Shown: positions 37,201 through 50,466 of the stretch, piece after piece
Layout of the letters: the number at the start of each line of letters is the position of its first letter
How positions within the stretch are numbered: the stretch's first letter is position 1
Source of the DNA: Mercurialis annua
Taxonomy: Eukaryota; Streptophyta; Magnoliopsida; Malpighiales; Euphorbiaceae
Assembly: GCF_937616625.2 (NCBI RefSeq)
Contig: NC_065571.1
Coordinates: 3,350,501-3,414,500, forward strand
Reading direction: 5' to 3'
DNA length: 64,000 bases
Program-made: the position numbers and the translations under genes
The notes under the pieces: model-generated
Told to the model about the DNA's origin: nothing
Seen by the model: only the letters and a program-made list of their open reading frames with translations
The model's database searches: none

Positions 37201-39050
37201 TTATTTTTAGCTCGTTACATAAATAAAGAGTTTATATTCGGTTCATTTTAGCTCATTTAGAATTTGTTTGTCTTGCTGATAAATAAGCCGGACCCGTGAA
37301 CGCATTATTCGACCGAATCAAATTATTCGATCGAACGAAATTAAAATGATAATTCTGAAATGTAAACAAATTTGTGTTGATAATCATCATCTTTGCATGG
37401 ATAGTAAAGAGATGAGATAAATTTCTGAAGCAACCGATCAATTTTTATTTTTTCACTATCGAACCGAACCAAATTGCCCATTGCACACCCCTGCAACGAG
37501 GGATAACACAACAAAAATTGAATAAATTTAGAAGCAGAAACTAACTCTTTCATTTCATACAAAGACTTTATTCGGCCCAAAGTTTAAGGTGGTAATGGTT
37601 CAAAGCTTTGAGTTTATAAAGATGGCGGTGAAGCCCAGTGTTTATTTTGAAGTAAGGTCTGGAAATTCTACATAATATATTAATATGGGCCTATCCCTAT
37701 TGAGGCCTCATTCTGTGTACATACACACCACTTCATCTCTTTCCTAAAAGCTTATAGAAATATGTCAAGTTTTCTTTTATAAAAAGAGTCTAACCGGGAT
37801 CTAAATTTGCAGCTCATGATCAAATAACTTATTTTTAATGTTTTTAATCAATTAAGGACACTTTTTTTTAATTTTTGGGGTCAATTAAAAATAAAATTAT
37901 ACAATATGAATAAGTCCATGGACCAGGATGACCTATTTCATCCTTAATTGATGTAAAAATAAAAAGTATTGTCTTTAATTAATCCAAAAAATGAGAGCAT
38001 TGTTTTTAACCGATTAAAAAAAAGGCAAAAAGTGAATTATTTAACTCTGAAACACATGGATATCGGATCGATCGTTTACTCCTTTTTCTTTTTCGTTTTA
38101 CAAATAGTGAGGTAGTTGTTATGCCTCATGTTATGTTACGTCATGCATATTATTATCAATATTATTTTACATGTTATAGTTTATTAATAAAAAATTAACA
38201 TGTCATTCATATTATAATCCTTGATCATAAATATGTTTACAATTATCACTAGCAAATGAGAAAAAGTTTACAATTATCATACTAATTTAATCCTTTTTAA
38301 AATTTCATGTTTGTCAAACAACCTATTATTTCAGAATGAAAAAAGGTTAATAATAAAGCAGAAGTGAACCTTCACTAAAACAAGAGGGGGGCAATGGCCC
38401 TCTAAAAATGATATTTTTTTAATATATGTGGGTTTAATATTTTAACTAAAATTCCAAATTTTTAATAGTTTTGGGAATGTAAATGTGTTTGGCTACATTG
38501 AAGTTACTCGAGTTCGAGCTATTGAGCCGAGTTCGAGTATTCGTGAGGCTCCGCTTGCAAGCCTTTTACAAATATAAATTAATAGTTTATTATTTTTGAC
38601 CTAATTCGAGTTCGTCTTGTTTTGTTTACATCCGGTGACTTGGTTATTATTTTTCTATCCTAAATTGAATTTTAATTTTTTATTCTAATTATAAACAATG
38701 ATGACATGATATTATAATTATTGCTTTTAAATGATTTAAGATTGATTTCATGAAATTTTCTAAAAAAAAATTATAATAATTTAGTTATAATTTTAATAGC
38801 ACGAACAACTTATTAAATCAATATTTTCCATTTCAAAAATATGTTGAAAATTTGGTATTTCGAAAACGGAACTTCATTTTCAGTAGTTGTATCCGTGCTA
38901 CTAAGATCATAAGTTGGCCTCTCCAAAATTAAATGTTTAAGTCCGCCACTGATAAAAGTTAATTTTTTTTGCATTTAGGGGACGTAAATTACAGCTTTTA
39001 TTTTATTGTATTTATAAGGAATTGAACATTTGTTAGTTTTTTAAGGGAGA
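34230..39050. other. AT-rich intergenic DNA with decayed inverted repeats
   Basis: The first 350 bp is probably the 3' UTR of the proline-rich gene. A possible eroded Stowaway-like pair lies at 34,830 and 35,315 (TTTCGTTCCGTAAAG and GGCGAAAGAAAG). Near 37,490 a GGGGTGTGCAATGGG end reads on the minus strand, and CGAGTTCGAGC motifs occur at 38,510-38,630. No coding exon is recognised. Confidence 0.5.
35355..35590. mobile_element. Small inverted-repeat element
   Basis: The left arm GTCATTTATGCCCTTAAGGT mirrors the right arm CTTTAAGGACATAAATAATA, and ATTAACGTCCGAAAAGGTTC mirrors GACTTTTCGAACGTTAAGAG. About 235 bp. No clear target duplication was identified, so the class is unknown. Confidence 0.6.
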
Positions 39051-39054
39051 AAAT

Positions 39055-39670
39055 TATCATCTCATATAAAAAGTCCATAGTTCAATTATTATCTCATATA
39101 AAAAGTTCATAGTTCAATTATCATCTCATATAAAAGGCTAATCCCCTGGAAAAAAACCCCACCTTTCAACCCCCTTCGTTTGCACCCTCACTTTTCATTT
39201 TCAAGTGCACCCTAAAAGTATTAAATTAGCCCTTTTTTACTATAAAAAAGTTCAAATCGATAATTTATATATTAATTTATATTCTAAATAGTTCTCGATG
39301 TTTAAATTTCAACAATAAAACCATATTTCCTAAAATTTTAAAAGTTAATTTTTTTTTATAAAATATAAATCAATTAAAAATCTCATTAAATATGGTTTTG
39401 TTGTTGAAATTTAGACATTAAAAACAATTTAGAATATGAATAAAAATATAAAGTATCGATTTCAACTTTTTTTCTAGTGACAAAAGCCCAATTTAATACT
39501 TTTAGGGTGCAATTGAAAATGAAATGTGATAATTTGAGTAAAATTGGGGATTTTGAAAGGTGAGGGTGCAAGCGAAGGGGGGTTGAAAGGTGGGGGGTTT
39601 TTCAGGGGTTAAGCCCATATAAAAAGTCCCTACTTCAATTATCGTCTGATATAAAAGGTTCTACTTCAAT
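39055..39670 (+). repeat. Minisatellite of about 33-bp units, split by a MITE
   Basis: The unit CATCTCATATAAAAAGTCCA plus TAGTTCAATTAT repeats about three times before 39,135. It resumes after the inserted element as CATATAAAAAGTCCCTACTTC and CGTCTGATATAAAAGGTTC with ACTTCAATT. The MITE therefore landed inside an existing array. Confidence 0.75.
39136..39615. mobile_element. MULE-type MITE, GGCTTAAT family
   Basis: The left end GGCTAATCCCCTGGAAAAAA and the right end reversed, GGCTTAACCCCTGAAAAACC, mirror each other, as do the long arms (CCACCTTTCAACCCCCTTCG against CGAAGGGGGGTTGAAAGGTG). Flanked by the perfect 9-bp repeat CATATAAAA (39127-39135, 39616-39624). 480 bp. Confidence 0.9.
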
Positions 39671-40328
39671 TTCACAAACAATAATTTCCAATTAATCATA
39701 ACTTTTTAAACTCAATTAACATGAAATTTATTCAAATAGAATATTCGACCTTAAATGATGCTACAAAACGGATTTTTTTGTCCCTGTAAAAAATATCAAA
39801 AGAAAAAAAAAGTACAATTTCAAATTTAAAATATACAAAAGTTCGTTAGGACTGTTTGGCTCCTAAGAAAATATTATGGCGCTTCAATTAGTCAACAATC
39901 CGTACTAACTATACTTTGAATTTTTATTGCTTTTCATTTCACCGCGAAAACAGAATAAATTTTACATTCCCGCTTCTTAAAATTATTAATTTTCTTGTCA
40001 CACTTCATCGTACAGTACATAATATAACATCAGTGATGTGACGCAAAAATTAAATAATTAGACAAAAATATCATTTATCTTGGCATCTATTTCAATTCTT
40101 TACCACACAAAAAATATAATAAAAGCGAAAACTAATACATTAAAAATAACAATAATCAAATGCTTGAATTTCTTACGAACTTCACAAATACAATTAGCCA
40201 CAAATCATAATCTTAATTAAATAAAACACATTAAATCATACAACTTAATCATCAAATTGGGTCAGCAAAACTACTAGTACAAAAATAATTAAATTCCATA
40301 ATTATTATTTCCTAAAAATTATTTTTTT

Positions 40329-40981
40329 CTAAGCATAAACAGAACCATAAGACAAGGCCATTAATAGTACAGCAGCTTGTTCTTCTTCACCTAATTTTTT
40401 CCTGTGCTTCTCAACACTTGATCTCTGCATCAAAACTTCTCTACCCAAAGCCAATAATCTCTGCTTTAATCCATCTCCTAACCTATTATTATTATTATTA
40501 TTATTACTTTGATTTTGCCCTTTTCTTGATTTCTTCTCGAAATTTGCTGCTCTGTTTAAACTCAAATTATCTCTCTTCTTTTTCCTGCTTCTAATCCCAC
40601 ATGCGTTGCACAGTGACTGCAAAAAACAAAAAACAGAAAACAATTAAAAACAGTTCAAAATTAATCGGATCGCAGACACAGCGAAACAATGTTATTTTAA
40701 AGTTTTCCGATACTTTTTATAATAAAAAAATTGATTAAATGAAATGTCCATTCACGGGTTTATTTACCTTAGGACCAGCTGGTCCGCCTCTCCAGAGCGG
40801 TGTTTTTGAAGTACCGCAATCAGCACAAGTTTTTTTCTCTGATGATGCTTCTTCAAACTCTAATCTCTGCATAAGAATTAAAAATAGAGCTTGATTAGTT
40901 AAAGATTTAAACGAGATCAAGAATCGAAAAACATATGATTTAATTAAAGATTGAGCTTACTTCTGGACTTGGATCCAACAT
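40329..40981 (-). CDS. GATA16: Class B GATA transcription factor with LLM domain (complete, 135 aa)
   Basis: Nuclear DNA-binding protein of the small LLM-type class B GATA group (GATA15/16/17), which acts in greening, growth and cytokinin output. Three exons in frame: 40981-40961 (MLDPSPE), 40866-40768, 40616-40329, all GT-AG. The type IV zinc finger is CX2CX18CX2C with C21, C24, C43 and C46 (CADCGTSKTPLWRGG, SLCNACGIRSRKKKR), and an intron splits it before SLCNAC. A basic tail, a seven-residue Asn run (coded by an ATT repeat on the plus strand at about 40,490) and the C-terminal LLM motif AAVLLMALSYGSVYA follow. Length is close to GATA15/16. Assignment to 16 rather than 15 or 17 is uncertain. 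On the minus strand CCCATTTATAAAGAG near 41,345 is a likely TATA box, which implies a leader of about 330 nt. Confidence 0.93.
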
Positions 40982-43900
40982 TTTAAGAGATCTAAAACAA
41001 ACCCAGATGAGAAAAAAAGTTGGCAATCGTGAAAAAGATCGATCAGTGATCAGATTAAAGATTTTAAATCAAGAATCGAAGAGTTGGGTATGAACTATTA
41101 AATCAAGATCAAGATCAAAATCTGGGAAATGGAAGATCAAAGATTAAAGATCAAGATTCAAGAATAAGCAAATGGGTGGTGAGTAAAAAGAAAATTAAGT
41201 AAAAACTAGTGATGATTTAAAAAATTTAAGTGTGATTTGCAGAGAAAAAAAAATATATTTAGAAGAAATGAGACCGACAGAGACACAGTTGCACAGACAC
41301 CACACACGCACATTCAAAGCTAGCAAGCGGATCTGAAAAACTCTTTATAAATGGGACTCGAAACCCTAGCACTTATGAACGTTGTGAATTTACGAGAATG
41401 GCCCTGGTTTTGAAGAAAATGAACTTTTTGACCCAACAGACAACGATTAATTATTGAACACCCGCCAAAACCACTAAAAAGAGATTGCTGAAAATGAACA
41501 AAAAGGCGCCATTTTGTTTTTGGATTTGGTATGTTTTAGTCCCGGCTAGGGTTTGGTTTCAAACATGAACTAAACCAGCGATTTTAGGGTTTGGAATCGG
41601 AATCAGAATGGCTGGTTTTCCAAACCAGTATCCATAATTGTTTAATTTTTTCTCTTTTATAAATATATTTTACATATTTAATATTTAATTTATAAATAAA
41701 TTAGTCTATTAAAAATTAAAAAAAAACAAAAATAAATTAAATATAATAATTTAAACTCATATCCAAATAATAAAATCAAATACTAATTTTATCAACTTTT
41801 ATTGTATTTTTTAATATAAAATTTAATAATTTTAGCTTTTAAAAAATTATTTTTTAACCAACAAATTGCAATTGGTGTATTTTAAAAATATAGAACTACT
41901 CGTACTTAAATTTTTTAAATAATTAATTATTTTTATAAATGTACTCTTATTTAAATTTACAGACAATTTAAGATGAATATAAAAATTCAAAACTTAACTT
42001 ATGTAGATAATATATATTAATTTATAAAATAAATACTATTACATTACTTTTATTTAATATAAAATTTTATTCTTTTAATGATCTTCAATTAATGAAAATA
42101 TATATATTAATTAATCATTAAATAACTTAATTAATATTTTTCTTTTTCTTTTAAATCATTAATTAATATTTTTAATTTTAGATGGAAAGAGTAACTAATT
42201 TTTTAGAATCTAAGAAAGTAGTAAAGTTTAAATCAAAACTGTGGGTTAGGTAACTGTTGCGGTTCGGTTCGACAAAATTTTGGCGCCACTGAATTGAGGA
42301 TTTTGGCTCGCAAATGAGGATACAAATATTCTGATTAATTATGAATGAATATTATGATAATCATAATGAAATAATGATTGGGTAGTGATTCAGTACACTC
42401 GTATTACTGAGGTTTCAGGGTCTGATCTGATGCATTACATCTGAGCCGTTAGATTGGGTCAGCCAAAGTAGGACCTCTTTATTGTTGCTGTTGCTGTAGA
42501 CTATATGATAGTACAGATTTGTCAACTATTATGGATTCTTTTCTCATATCATTGTGAATATTATACATTCAAATATTGACTCATGTTGCAAATTTGGCCA
42601 AAAAACACTTGTATTTTCACAATTCATACATATGAATTATTTTTAACCAAACACACATGAATTCTTTTAGGAAAATAACTTTATTATTACTGAAACTATT
42701 AGGCCTCATCACCAAAAAAGCCCTCATCTTTTAACCTCTTTTCAGTTGTACTCCGACGTTGTAATTTTATCTAATTTATCCAAATTTGCACTTTTGGGTT
42801 TCAATTTCACCCTTAAATACTACATCGATCTCTTTTTCATTTGAAAAAAGTTAAAATAAATTATTTGTTTTTAACTTTTTGTGTGGAAAAGAGTTCAAAC
42901 AAGTACTTTATAAGGATTTTTATTTTTTTCCGAGTGAAAAATAATCCAATTTGATTTTCAAGGTAGAATTAGATAAAATTACAATGTCAGGGTGCAACTG
43001 AAAAAACGCTAAAAGATGGGTATTTTTTGGTGATTAAGCTTATAAATTATATATAATTACATCATCATTGTAAAAAAAAAAAGCATGACATATATATATT
43101 CAAATTGTAATTGACCGTAACCACCAATTTTAAACATAACTACAATATTTAAACCTTAATAATAATTAAAATTATAAAATAAAAACTACAATATTAGTAA
43201 TTATATAAATTATATTTTGTATTGTGTATGCTTTTACTATTAGTTTGGAATGGAAAACGCACTACTAATTAAACTAGTAGATTACACGATATGATAAATG
43301 AAAACATTAAAAATGTGTAGCATAGTAAAAAGTTTTTGAAATTTGAATTTTCCCTCTCAAATCTTACATTGGCATCAAGCATAGGTTGTCATATGAGCAG
43401 ACTGTCAAATAAAATACACCTTGCTTTTGTGTTTATTGTTATAAACTTATAATTAAAACACAAAACAAACTTTTTACTGTAATTTGTTAAACTTTTTTGA
43501 TAATTTTAAAAAACCTAAAGATCGAATTTTATAATTTTATGTTTATTAAGAATAATATTATTTTTATGTTTGATATTAATTGAAATGTGCAATATATGAC
43601 AAATTATTTTAGATTTGATTTGTTTTCATTTTTAATATTTTGAAAAAGAAAAATTATTCTATATTTAAGTTAAACCAAATCGAACAGACCGATGATACAC
43701 TATTTTTTCAAGATTTATTTTTCTACTAAAGAAAATACTAAAATTAAGATGTACAAATTACATTTGATCAAATTATATTTCCCTTTACGGATATAAAATT
43801 CCTGCATCACGAACTCATATTATTCCCATAAAAAGAAAAGAAAGATGAGTGGCATTGTATTATCCAAGTAGTTCTACTAATATCCACATCTAAGAAATTA

Positions 43901-45778
43901 GGTTTTATAATCATTACTCAACTAATTATATAAAGATAATCTTTAATCAAAAAGTACATTAGTAATCCCCACATGGAATTAATGAAGAGAAAATAGTACA
44001 AATGGACATGCTCAAAAGAAGAAACATTCCTTTTTTTTCATTAATCTAGCAATTGTATATAATAACGGACTCGAAAATATTTCATAAAATAAAAACATTC
44101 CAAAAAAAAAAATATAGTATAATATTTTACTATAACTTTATGAAGGTGAATACAGTATATATTATAGATGAGCAAAATTATATTATTAAATTTCAATATA
44201 TAAGATGAATAATTGTCAGTTATATATTTTATTTAGGTACATTATGTGTCATAATGTACCTAAATAAAAGTTGGAATCACTACACTAGATCGTTATTAAA
44301 TAAATGCAAGTGGCAATTTGAACCATTAATTTGACCCACAAAATAAATTAATGGGTTCAGCAATTGAAAAATAGAAGAAAAGAATGAGTGGATAGTCATA
44401 GAATTGAAGCTGGCTACAAAATGTAATAGACAAAAATCCTGCGGATATTACATGACACAGAAAGAAAGTGAAAGCTCATGAGATCCTTTTTTATGGTCTT
44501 CAATACTATGGACCATTTCTATTTCTCTCTCAAAAGCGTGGAGAGAGATCGGTACGGTTAACTAATTTAACCGACTTTTTTATCAATTAAATTGAATCAA
44601 TAAATTTAACAGAATTATTTCAGTTAAATTTAGCCAAAGATTTTAGTCAGTTTAAACAATTTGATTGGCCAATAATTTTGTTTTAATTTGATTACAAGAG
44701 TTTTAAGAATTAGCTGACTTGATTAATCGAATATTTTCTATACTTTTTATTGAGTTTCACTGATTTTAGTTTTTTCATATTTAAATCTTAATTAACTCGG
44801 TTAAATCAATTTCGATTCAAATTGATAATATATCCGACTTAATTTAAAAAATAAAATAATTCACTAAATCCGTAAATTAATAGGATTGATACAATTTGCT
44901 CACCCCTCAAAAGAGGCAACCAAATGACAGTAATTTTGATGAAGTGAAAACTTAGCAGTTACCGGGAGACTTAGGGACGGAACCAGTTGTAGCCTAAGGC
45001 AAGCTCTAGTCCGGACTACCGTCAATTTTTTTCTTTTTAAGGTAGAATTCGTAATGAAGCAAAGGAAGGCTAGTCCAAACTGCCGGAAGATCAAAGATGG
45101 ACTAGATGGTCAAATGAAAATTAGACTGGACCGAAAAGGATTCATGATTCCACCATTGGTTAAACATAACCCAAAGCTAAATGAACAGCACCTACCCAAA
45201 ACCTAAATCAGGAAGCCCTTCAAATCAAAAAAAAAAATGAACAAAGGATTATCACACATGAACAGATGGATACTATTAATTCATTTTTCTCAACTGAAAA
45301 CTTGTTGAATTCTGATAATGCAGTAAAATGATAAATGAATAACAATAATTTTAAATTATAACCAGTTTATATAGAGTATAACCCGACCCTGCATACACCC
45401 ATAGCCTCACCGGAACTGAAGCACACCCATTCAGTGTTTCATCTGAGAAGACCATGCTCATGCAACACCTTTCATAGCATAATATCGAGCATCTACGTCT
45501 AGTACTTCTCAACAATAATGGATGCAAAACCATCAACGACTTGTCTGGCTAATCGACGACAATGGATGCAAAACCGAAATGAAACATAACACTCTAACCG
45601 ACTCAGACTGAATTTGACACCAATATAATTCTCCACCTACATCACAAATCCTCCCGTAACAAATTATCGATCCCTGCATCATTGGAGGTTAATATGAGCA
45701 AAAAAAATAAACTCGAGTTTTAGCTCTATATGGCAGTTTTATGCTCATGCTTTTGAGTTTGTAACCGGGCACATACCT
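40982..45778. other. GATA promoter, then AT-rich intergenic DNA with one MITE
   Basis: About 40,982-41,350 is the GATA leader and promoter. Beyond it the sequence is A/T-rich, with a MITE at 42.7 kb and GGTTAACTAATTTAACCG-type decayed repeats at 44,550-44,890. The last 450 bp before 45,779 is probably the 3' UTR of the importin gene. No other gene is seen. Confidence 0.5.
42702..43039. mobile_element. MULE-type MITE-like element, GGCTTAAT family, decayed flanks
   Basis: The left end GGCCTCATCACCAAAAAAGC and the right end reversed, GCTTAATCACCAAAAAATAC, mirror each other. AGTTGTACTCCGACGTTGTA faces TACAATGTCAGGGTGCAACT. No convincing 9-bp duplication remains. About 338 bp. Confidence 0.7.
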
Positions 45779-48700
45779 TCAACTAAAGTTGAAACCACCA
45801 GATGGAACTGATGGATCATTTCCACCAAAGTTAAATCCTTGCTGAGAATTATCACCAGAAGGCAATGTCTCTTCATCTTCCTCTAGCCAATATGTCTCGA
45901 GAATCTTCACCGCCTTTTCATAAATTTCAGTATTGTCATGGCTTTGTAGATTTTCAATCTTTTCTAGTCCCTCACAATCATCTATTAACTCGGCATATAT
46001 ATTAACTTCACCGGTATTCCCCGAATTCTTTTCGGCTTCCCCAACCTTAAGAATGTTCTCTAATCCCTCTAGACAAACCGTCACAATTCTTGGATCAGGA
46101 CAAACAAGGAGATCACACAATGGTTTTATGCATCCTTGACTCACCAAGAACCTTTTATACAAGAATAAGAAATACTTTTAACATGCGAAATCAGGTAAAC
46201 AAAACACAAAAAATTCAGAAAGCGAGAAACACGTACTGAATTTGCTCGTGGGTACCACCAGAAGTGGCATTTGACATTGCCCAAGCAGCTTCTTTCTTTA
46301 TATCAAACTCAGCATTTTGAAGCAAGTTAACCAAAGGGCCAATTAACCCAGACTCGATTACAGCCTACATCATTCAGTAAAAAATAAAATCCAGAGTGAG
46401 GACACATGCATTTAAATTTAGAATTAAAGAAAGAAACACTGTCCTTTTTAGATACCCATGCAAACCAAATTGGACAGTAAAGTCAACGGTTAGCAGAAAC
46501 ACAAGAACATGCGCAATCATAGAAAGGCAGCTTAAAAAACAGACTCCTGATTTGTATAGACTTACCTTAATTTGTTCCTTGTTACCAGCTGTAATGTTTG
46601 ATATGGTCCAGCAAGCTTCTTTCTTGATACTTTTTTTATGATTATTAGCCAATAGGTTCAGAAGGTATGGAAGTGCACCAATGCTGATTATACACTGAGA
46701 TGAAGAAACCCATTTAAGTTAACCATAAAAGGTGTAAAACAAAATTGTAAGTGGAGACCAATAGAAAATTATAATACAGGCAGAGAGATGGTCTTAAGCA
46801 TCATAAACCAAATAGGCTATTACAAGATACAGACTATGAGCAAGATACATTAAGCTAGTAGCAAAAGCACATATTTTTTACTTTACAAAATCCAAGACTT
46901 TGCATTTATTATGCAGACACCATTAGCATTCTATGTCAAAGAGCAGAAAAGTAAAGCCGCAAACTTGAAATTATAGCACAAACACGCTCTACAATCAACA
47001 ATCCTCAACAATACCCTTAAAATGTTACTTAAATCAGCAAATTGCTTGCAGAATAATCAACTCCTGCCTGAAATAGCCCTACAGCATCTGGAGGCCTACC
47101 ATTTCTAGTTATTCAAGTGATGCCAGACAAAGGTTTTGTAACAGGACAAATAAATTGAATTGAACATATGAAACAGGGCTTAAACATAAACAACATCAAG
47201 AGAATAAAACGAGAATGTAAACAGAATGAAGTTCCAAATTTACTACTCAAGGTTTTGATACATTTAGAAATCTCAAAATTTCTACAGGAGCTTGTGCTAT
47301 CTGAGAACAATCAGCCAGGTATTGCTATTGGCAAACACGGAATTGAAAGCGAAAGTCATCCCATGTTATGTGAGTCGATTATATTTCATCAATTGGCAGA
47401 TTCTCATTTCCAATTCAGTGGAATTCTTTTGCCCTTGACTCCATCTTCGAAAAGGAAAGGTATAAACAAAATAGTGTAGAGTAGGTAATATTTGACGCAA
47501 AGCCAATAAAACTACAAGCCGCCTAACCTAGATATCTTCACTTACAAAATCAACCTACTTTCAGAGTAGGCAACATTCATAATCAAAGCTGTTTTACTTA
47601 TCTACCCAATGCACTTATTTATTTTTTCCTTATTTTACTTCTTCGAACATGTCATATTTACCACAATATTATATGTGAATATCCAAAAAATTCCCATTAT
47701 CATTTGAGAGACCAATAATAATCCTTATAAATGTGTTTAATGAGTTGAAGAATAACAACACTTGTTTCAGAAAATCAAAGAGTGGAGAAATTACAAAATG
47801 ATTCCCCTTAAAAAGGTGGTACCTCAGTCTGGATATCATCCCCTGTCACAATATTTCCAACTGTGCGAAGGGCAGGAACAAGCACCGAAGGAGATGGGTG
47901 GCTGAAACATTTAGAAATATTAAACCATCAAGTCTGTAGAAGAAGGTCAGAAACAAACATTACAAGGAATTCAACAAATTGTCACTCACAGCAGGAGCTC
48001 AACAAGTCTAGGACAGACTCCTGCCTCAATTACAGCTTGGATTTTGTCATTTGTACCATCAGAAAGATATGAAAGTGCCCAACAGGCATCCGTTAAAACT
48101 TCATCATCAGTTGAATGCACAAGACGTTCAAGAGCTGGGAGTGCAGGTCTCACCTGCTCATCAAATTTCACAAGTTACAAACAATGGGAAACAAAAAAGC
48201 TTCAAGTCAAATATGATAAGATACAATATAAAAAATTAACCTGTTCAAACGGAGGCTGCGGTTTGCCCCTACAGAAGTTTGAAAGCGTCCAGGTAGCATT
48301 CCTTAACATTGAAAGCTTTGCATGCTCATTCAACTGCGCCAGCAACGGAAGCAGCGCTCCGTTGCTAAGAACAAGATCACGGCATTTTGGAGAATCTCCA
48401 GCAACATTCCCCAATGCCCACACAGCCTACAGTTTCGCCAAGCCTTATATTACAATCCTGATACTCAAAACCCTAACTACATCTAACAAAATACTCATAA
48501 TACATCAAATACTATAGCAGAAGCTGCACAGCATACCTGCTCCCTAACATCATCACTAGGAGAAGAAAGAAGCTTTACAAATATTTGAACTGCACCGTGA
48601 TCAATAACCACCCTTGTATGCTCCGAGGTTCCAGAGGCAATGTTAGTAAGTGCCCAAGCAGCCTCAAACTATTACAAGCAAGCAAATTAGGACGTGCTTT

Positions 48701-49380
48701 CCAACAATATCCACTAAACCAAAAAAGACAGTAAGAAACAAACACAAACCTGAAGTTGAGGATAATCCTCCCTCACAAGAAACTCCACCAAACGAGGAAC
48801 AACCCCGGCTTGTATAACTTCCTCAATCGGAGGATTCCGTTCTAATAATCGATAAATATTAGTTAACTTTACAAATGACAATAATAAACCTAAAGTATTG
48901 CATATTAGGTTAACAGAAGTACCAATTGAAAGCAGTTTTCTAAACTGAGTAGTGGCTTCAAGTTGTAAGTTCTTATCATCAGACCAAACTCCAGCTACCA
49001 TTACAGGCAAACTTTCTAACTGAGAAACATAAGTTCAATTCAATTTCAAATTCAAATTAAATAAAATCCTAGGTTTTACCACAAAATTAAAAAAATTAGC
49101 TTAGCTAACTATTGAATGAAATTAAACATACTTAATAAATATTAAAATAGATATAAACCTTCTTTTCCATGTCAGATGAGGCGGAGATATTACTGGCGGC
49201 GTTAGCGTAGGCTTGAGCGGGGAGACCTTCACGGCGCTTCTTTTGCAAGCTTTCTTCTCTCTTATTCTTTCGGATCTCCACCATGTTGTCCTCTCTTCTC
49301 CGACGACCTTCATCGGCGTCCACCGCCACTTTGTAGCGGTTCCGGCGAACCTCAGTTCTTGCGTTTGGCCTTAAAGACAT
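45779..49380 (-). CDS. IMPA: Importin subunit alpha (complete, 533 aa)
   Basis: Nuclear import adaptor that binds classical nuclear-localisation signals through Armadillo repeats and couples cargo to importin beta. Ten GT-AG exons join in frame: 49380-49159, 49019-48923, 48841-48750, 48668-48537, 48426-48241, 48153-47990, 47901-47823, 46694-46566, 46364-46237, 46151-45779. The importin-beta-binding domain occupies about 1-75 (basic: [28 protein letters not shown]). Armadillo repeats follow with the diagnostic Trp/Asn ladder: [70 protein letters not shown]. The acidic C terminus with EEDEE and GGFNF is typical of plant IMPA1/2-type proteins. Length matches the family. Minus-strand AGTATATAAACAC at about 49,526-49,538 is a probable TATA box 150 bp upstream. 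Confidence 0.97.
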
Positions 49381-49519
49381 GGTTGAGTTTGAAATTGAGG
49401 TTTAAAATTTTAGTGAACTGAAGTTATTGAAAGGTTTTTTAAAGTAGCGGCGAGTTTTTGATCTGATTAGTCACTGCTAAAAACAGTGTAAAATGAAGCT
49501 CTTGAGGAATATTTAGTGT

Positions 49520-49540
49520 TTGAGTGTTTATATACTTCTT
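49520..49540 (-). promoter_or_regulatory. Probable TATA box of the importin alpha gene
   Basis: Minus-strand sequence GAAGTATATAAACACTC, about 150 bp upstream of the start codon, is a good match to the plant TATA consensus TATATAA. Confidence 0.55.
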
Positions 49541-50466
49541 TTTTATTTTCAAAAGATTAAGGATATAATTAGCAATTTAGCAGGCCTTCTTTCCTTTTGT
49601 TTATTTCTTTTTTCTTTTTCCAGCTTTTTAATTGAAAATTAATATTTGTTTCAGCATTTCTTTTCAATTGTTAATTTTGTACTATCTAGTAATTTTAAAT
49701 ACTATGTATTCTTTTGATGCGAATAAATTTTAAAAACTATTAAAATTATAAAGTTAATTAAATTTATTTATGATAGATTTAGTAAAGAGTTGGTATTTCA
49801 TGTTTGAATTTGTGGACTTAACTATTACTATATATTTTTAAATCATCAAAATGAATTATTAATTCAAATTCGAAACAATTTCATCGGTAAGATATTCAAA
49901 TAAGTCTGAAATCACTCTACCTAAACATTTTACGGCAACACATGTACTTTTTTATTTGACAAATTAAAAATTTATCTCGTGAATAACATAAAATTATCAA
50001 CTAATATCTCAACATCCTCTTTACCAAGTTGGAAATATATTCAAGCCAATTAAATGTTTATCTAATAATTAATAACTTAACATTTTTGAGGTGAAAATTC
50101 TTTACGTTTCATATATTTTAATAATTTTTTCTAAATAAATCAAGGTACACCCGCTCTTATATTTTTAAATTGTATAAAAAATAATCATAAATATATTAGA
50201 AACTGTATAAAATATTAAACACACATACATTCAGTATTCTTTTTCATGGCTCGAACATCACATGAACGGATCTAATTGAGTTTATTTTAAAAAATTATGA
50301 GCTAAATGTCATTTTTTTAAAAAGATGAGAATAAACACTAATTACTCAAAAAAATTGAAATCACAAAATCAAATCAGTTATATTTACTTGTATATGTACA
50401 TGTATAAATGTATTTATATACCTTTCAGCATACAAATCGGTGGAAAAATATTAATATTTTGTTGCT
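49541..50466. other. AT-rich intergenic DNA between importin and DUF1218 genes
   Basis: The importin promoter lies to the left and the 3' flank of the DUF1218 gene to the right. No gene or well-defined repeat is seen between them. Confidence 0.5.

Noticed and set aside
46374..46652. 92-codon minus-strand frame
   Set aside because: Read-through of importin exon 8 into its intron; the exon ends at the GT at 46565.
48044..48517. 157-codon plus-strand frame
   Set aside because: Antisense shadow across importin alpha exons 5 and 6.
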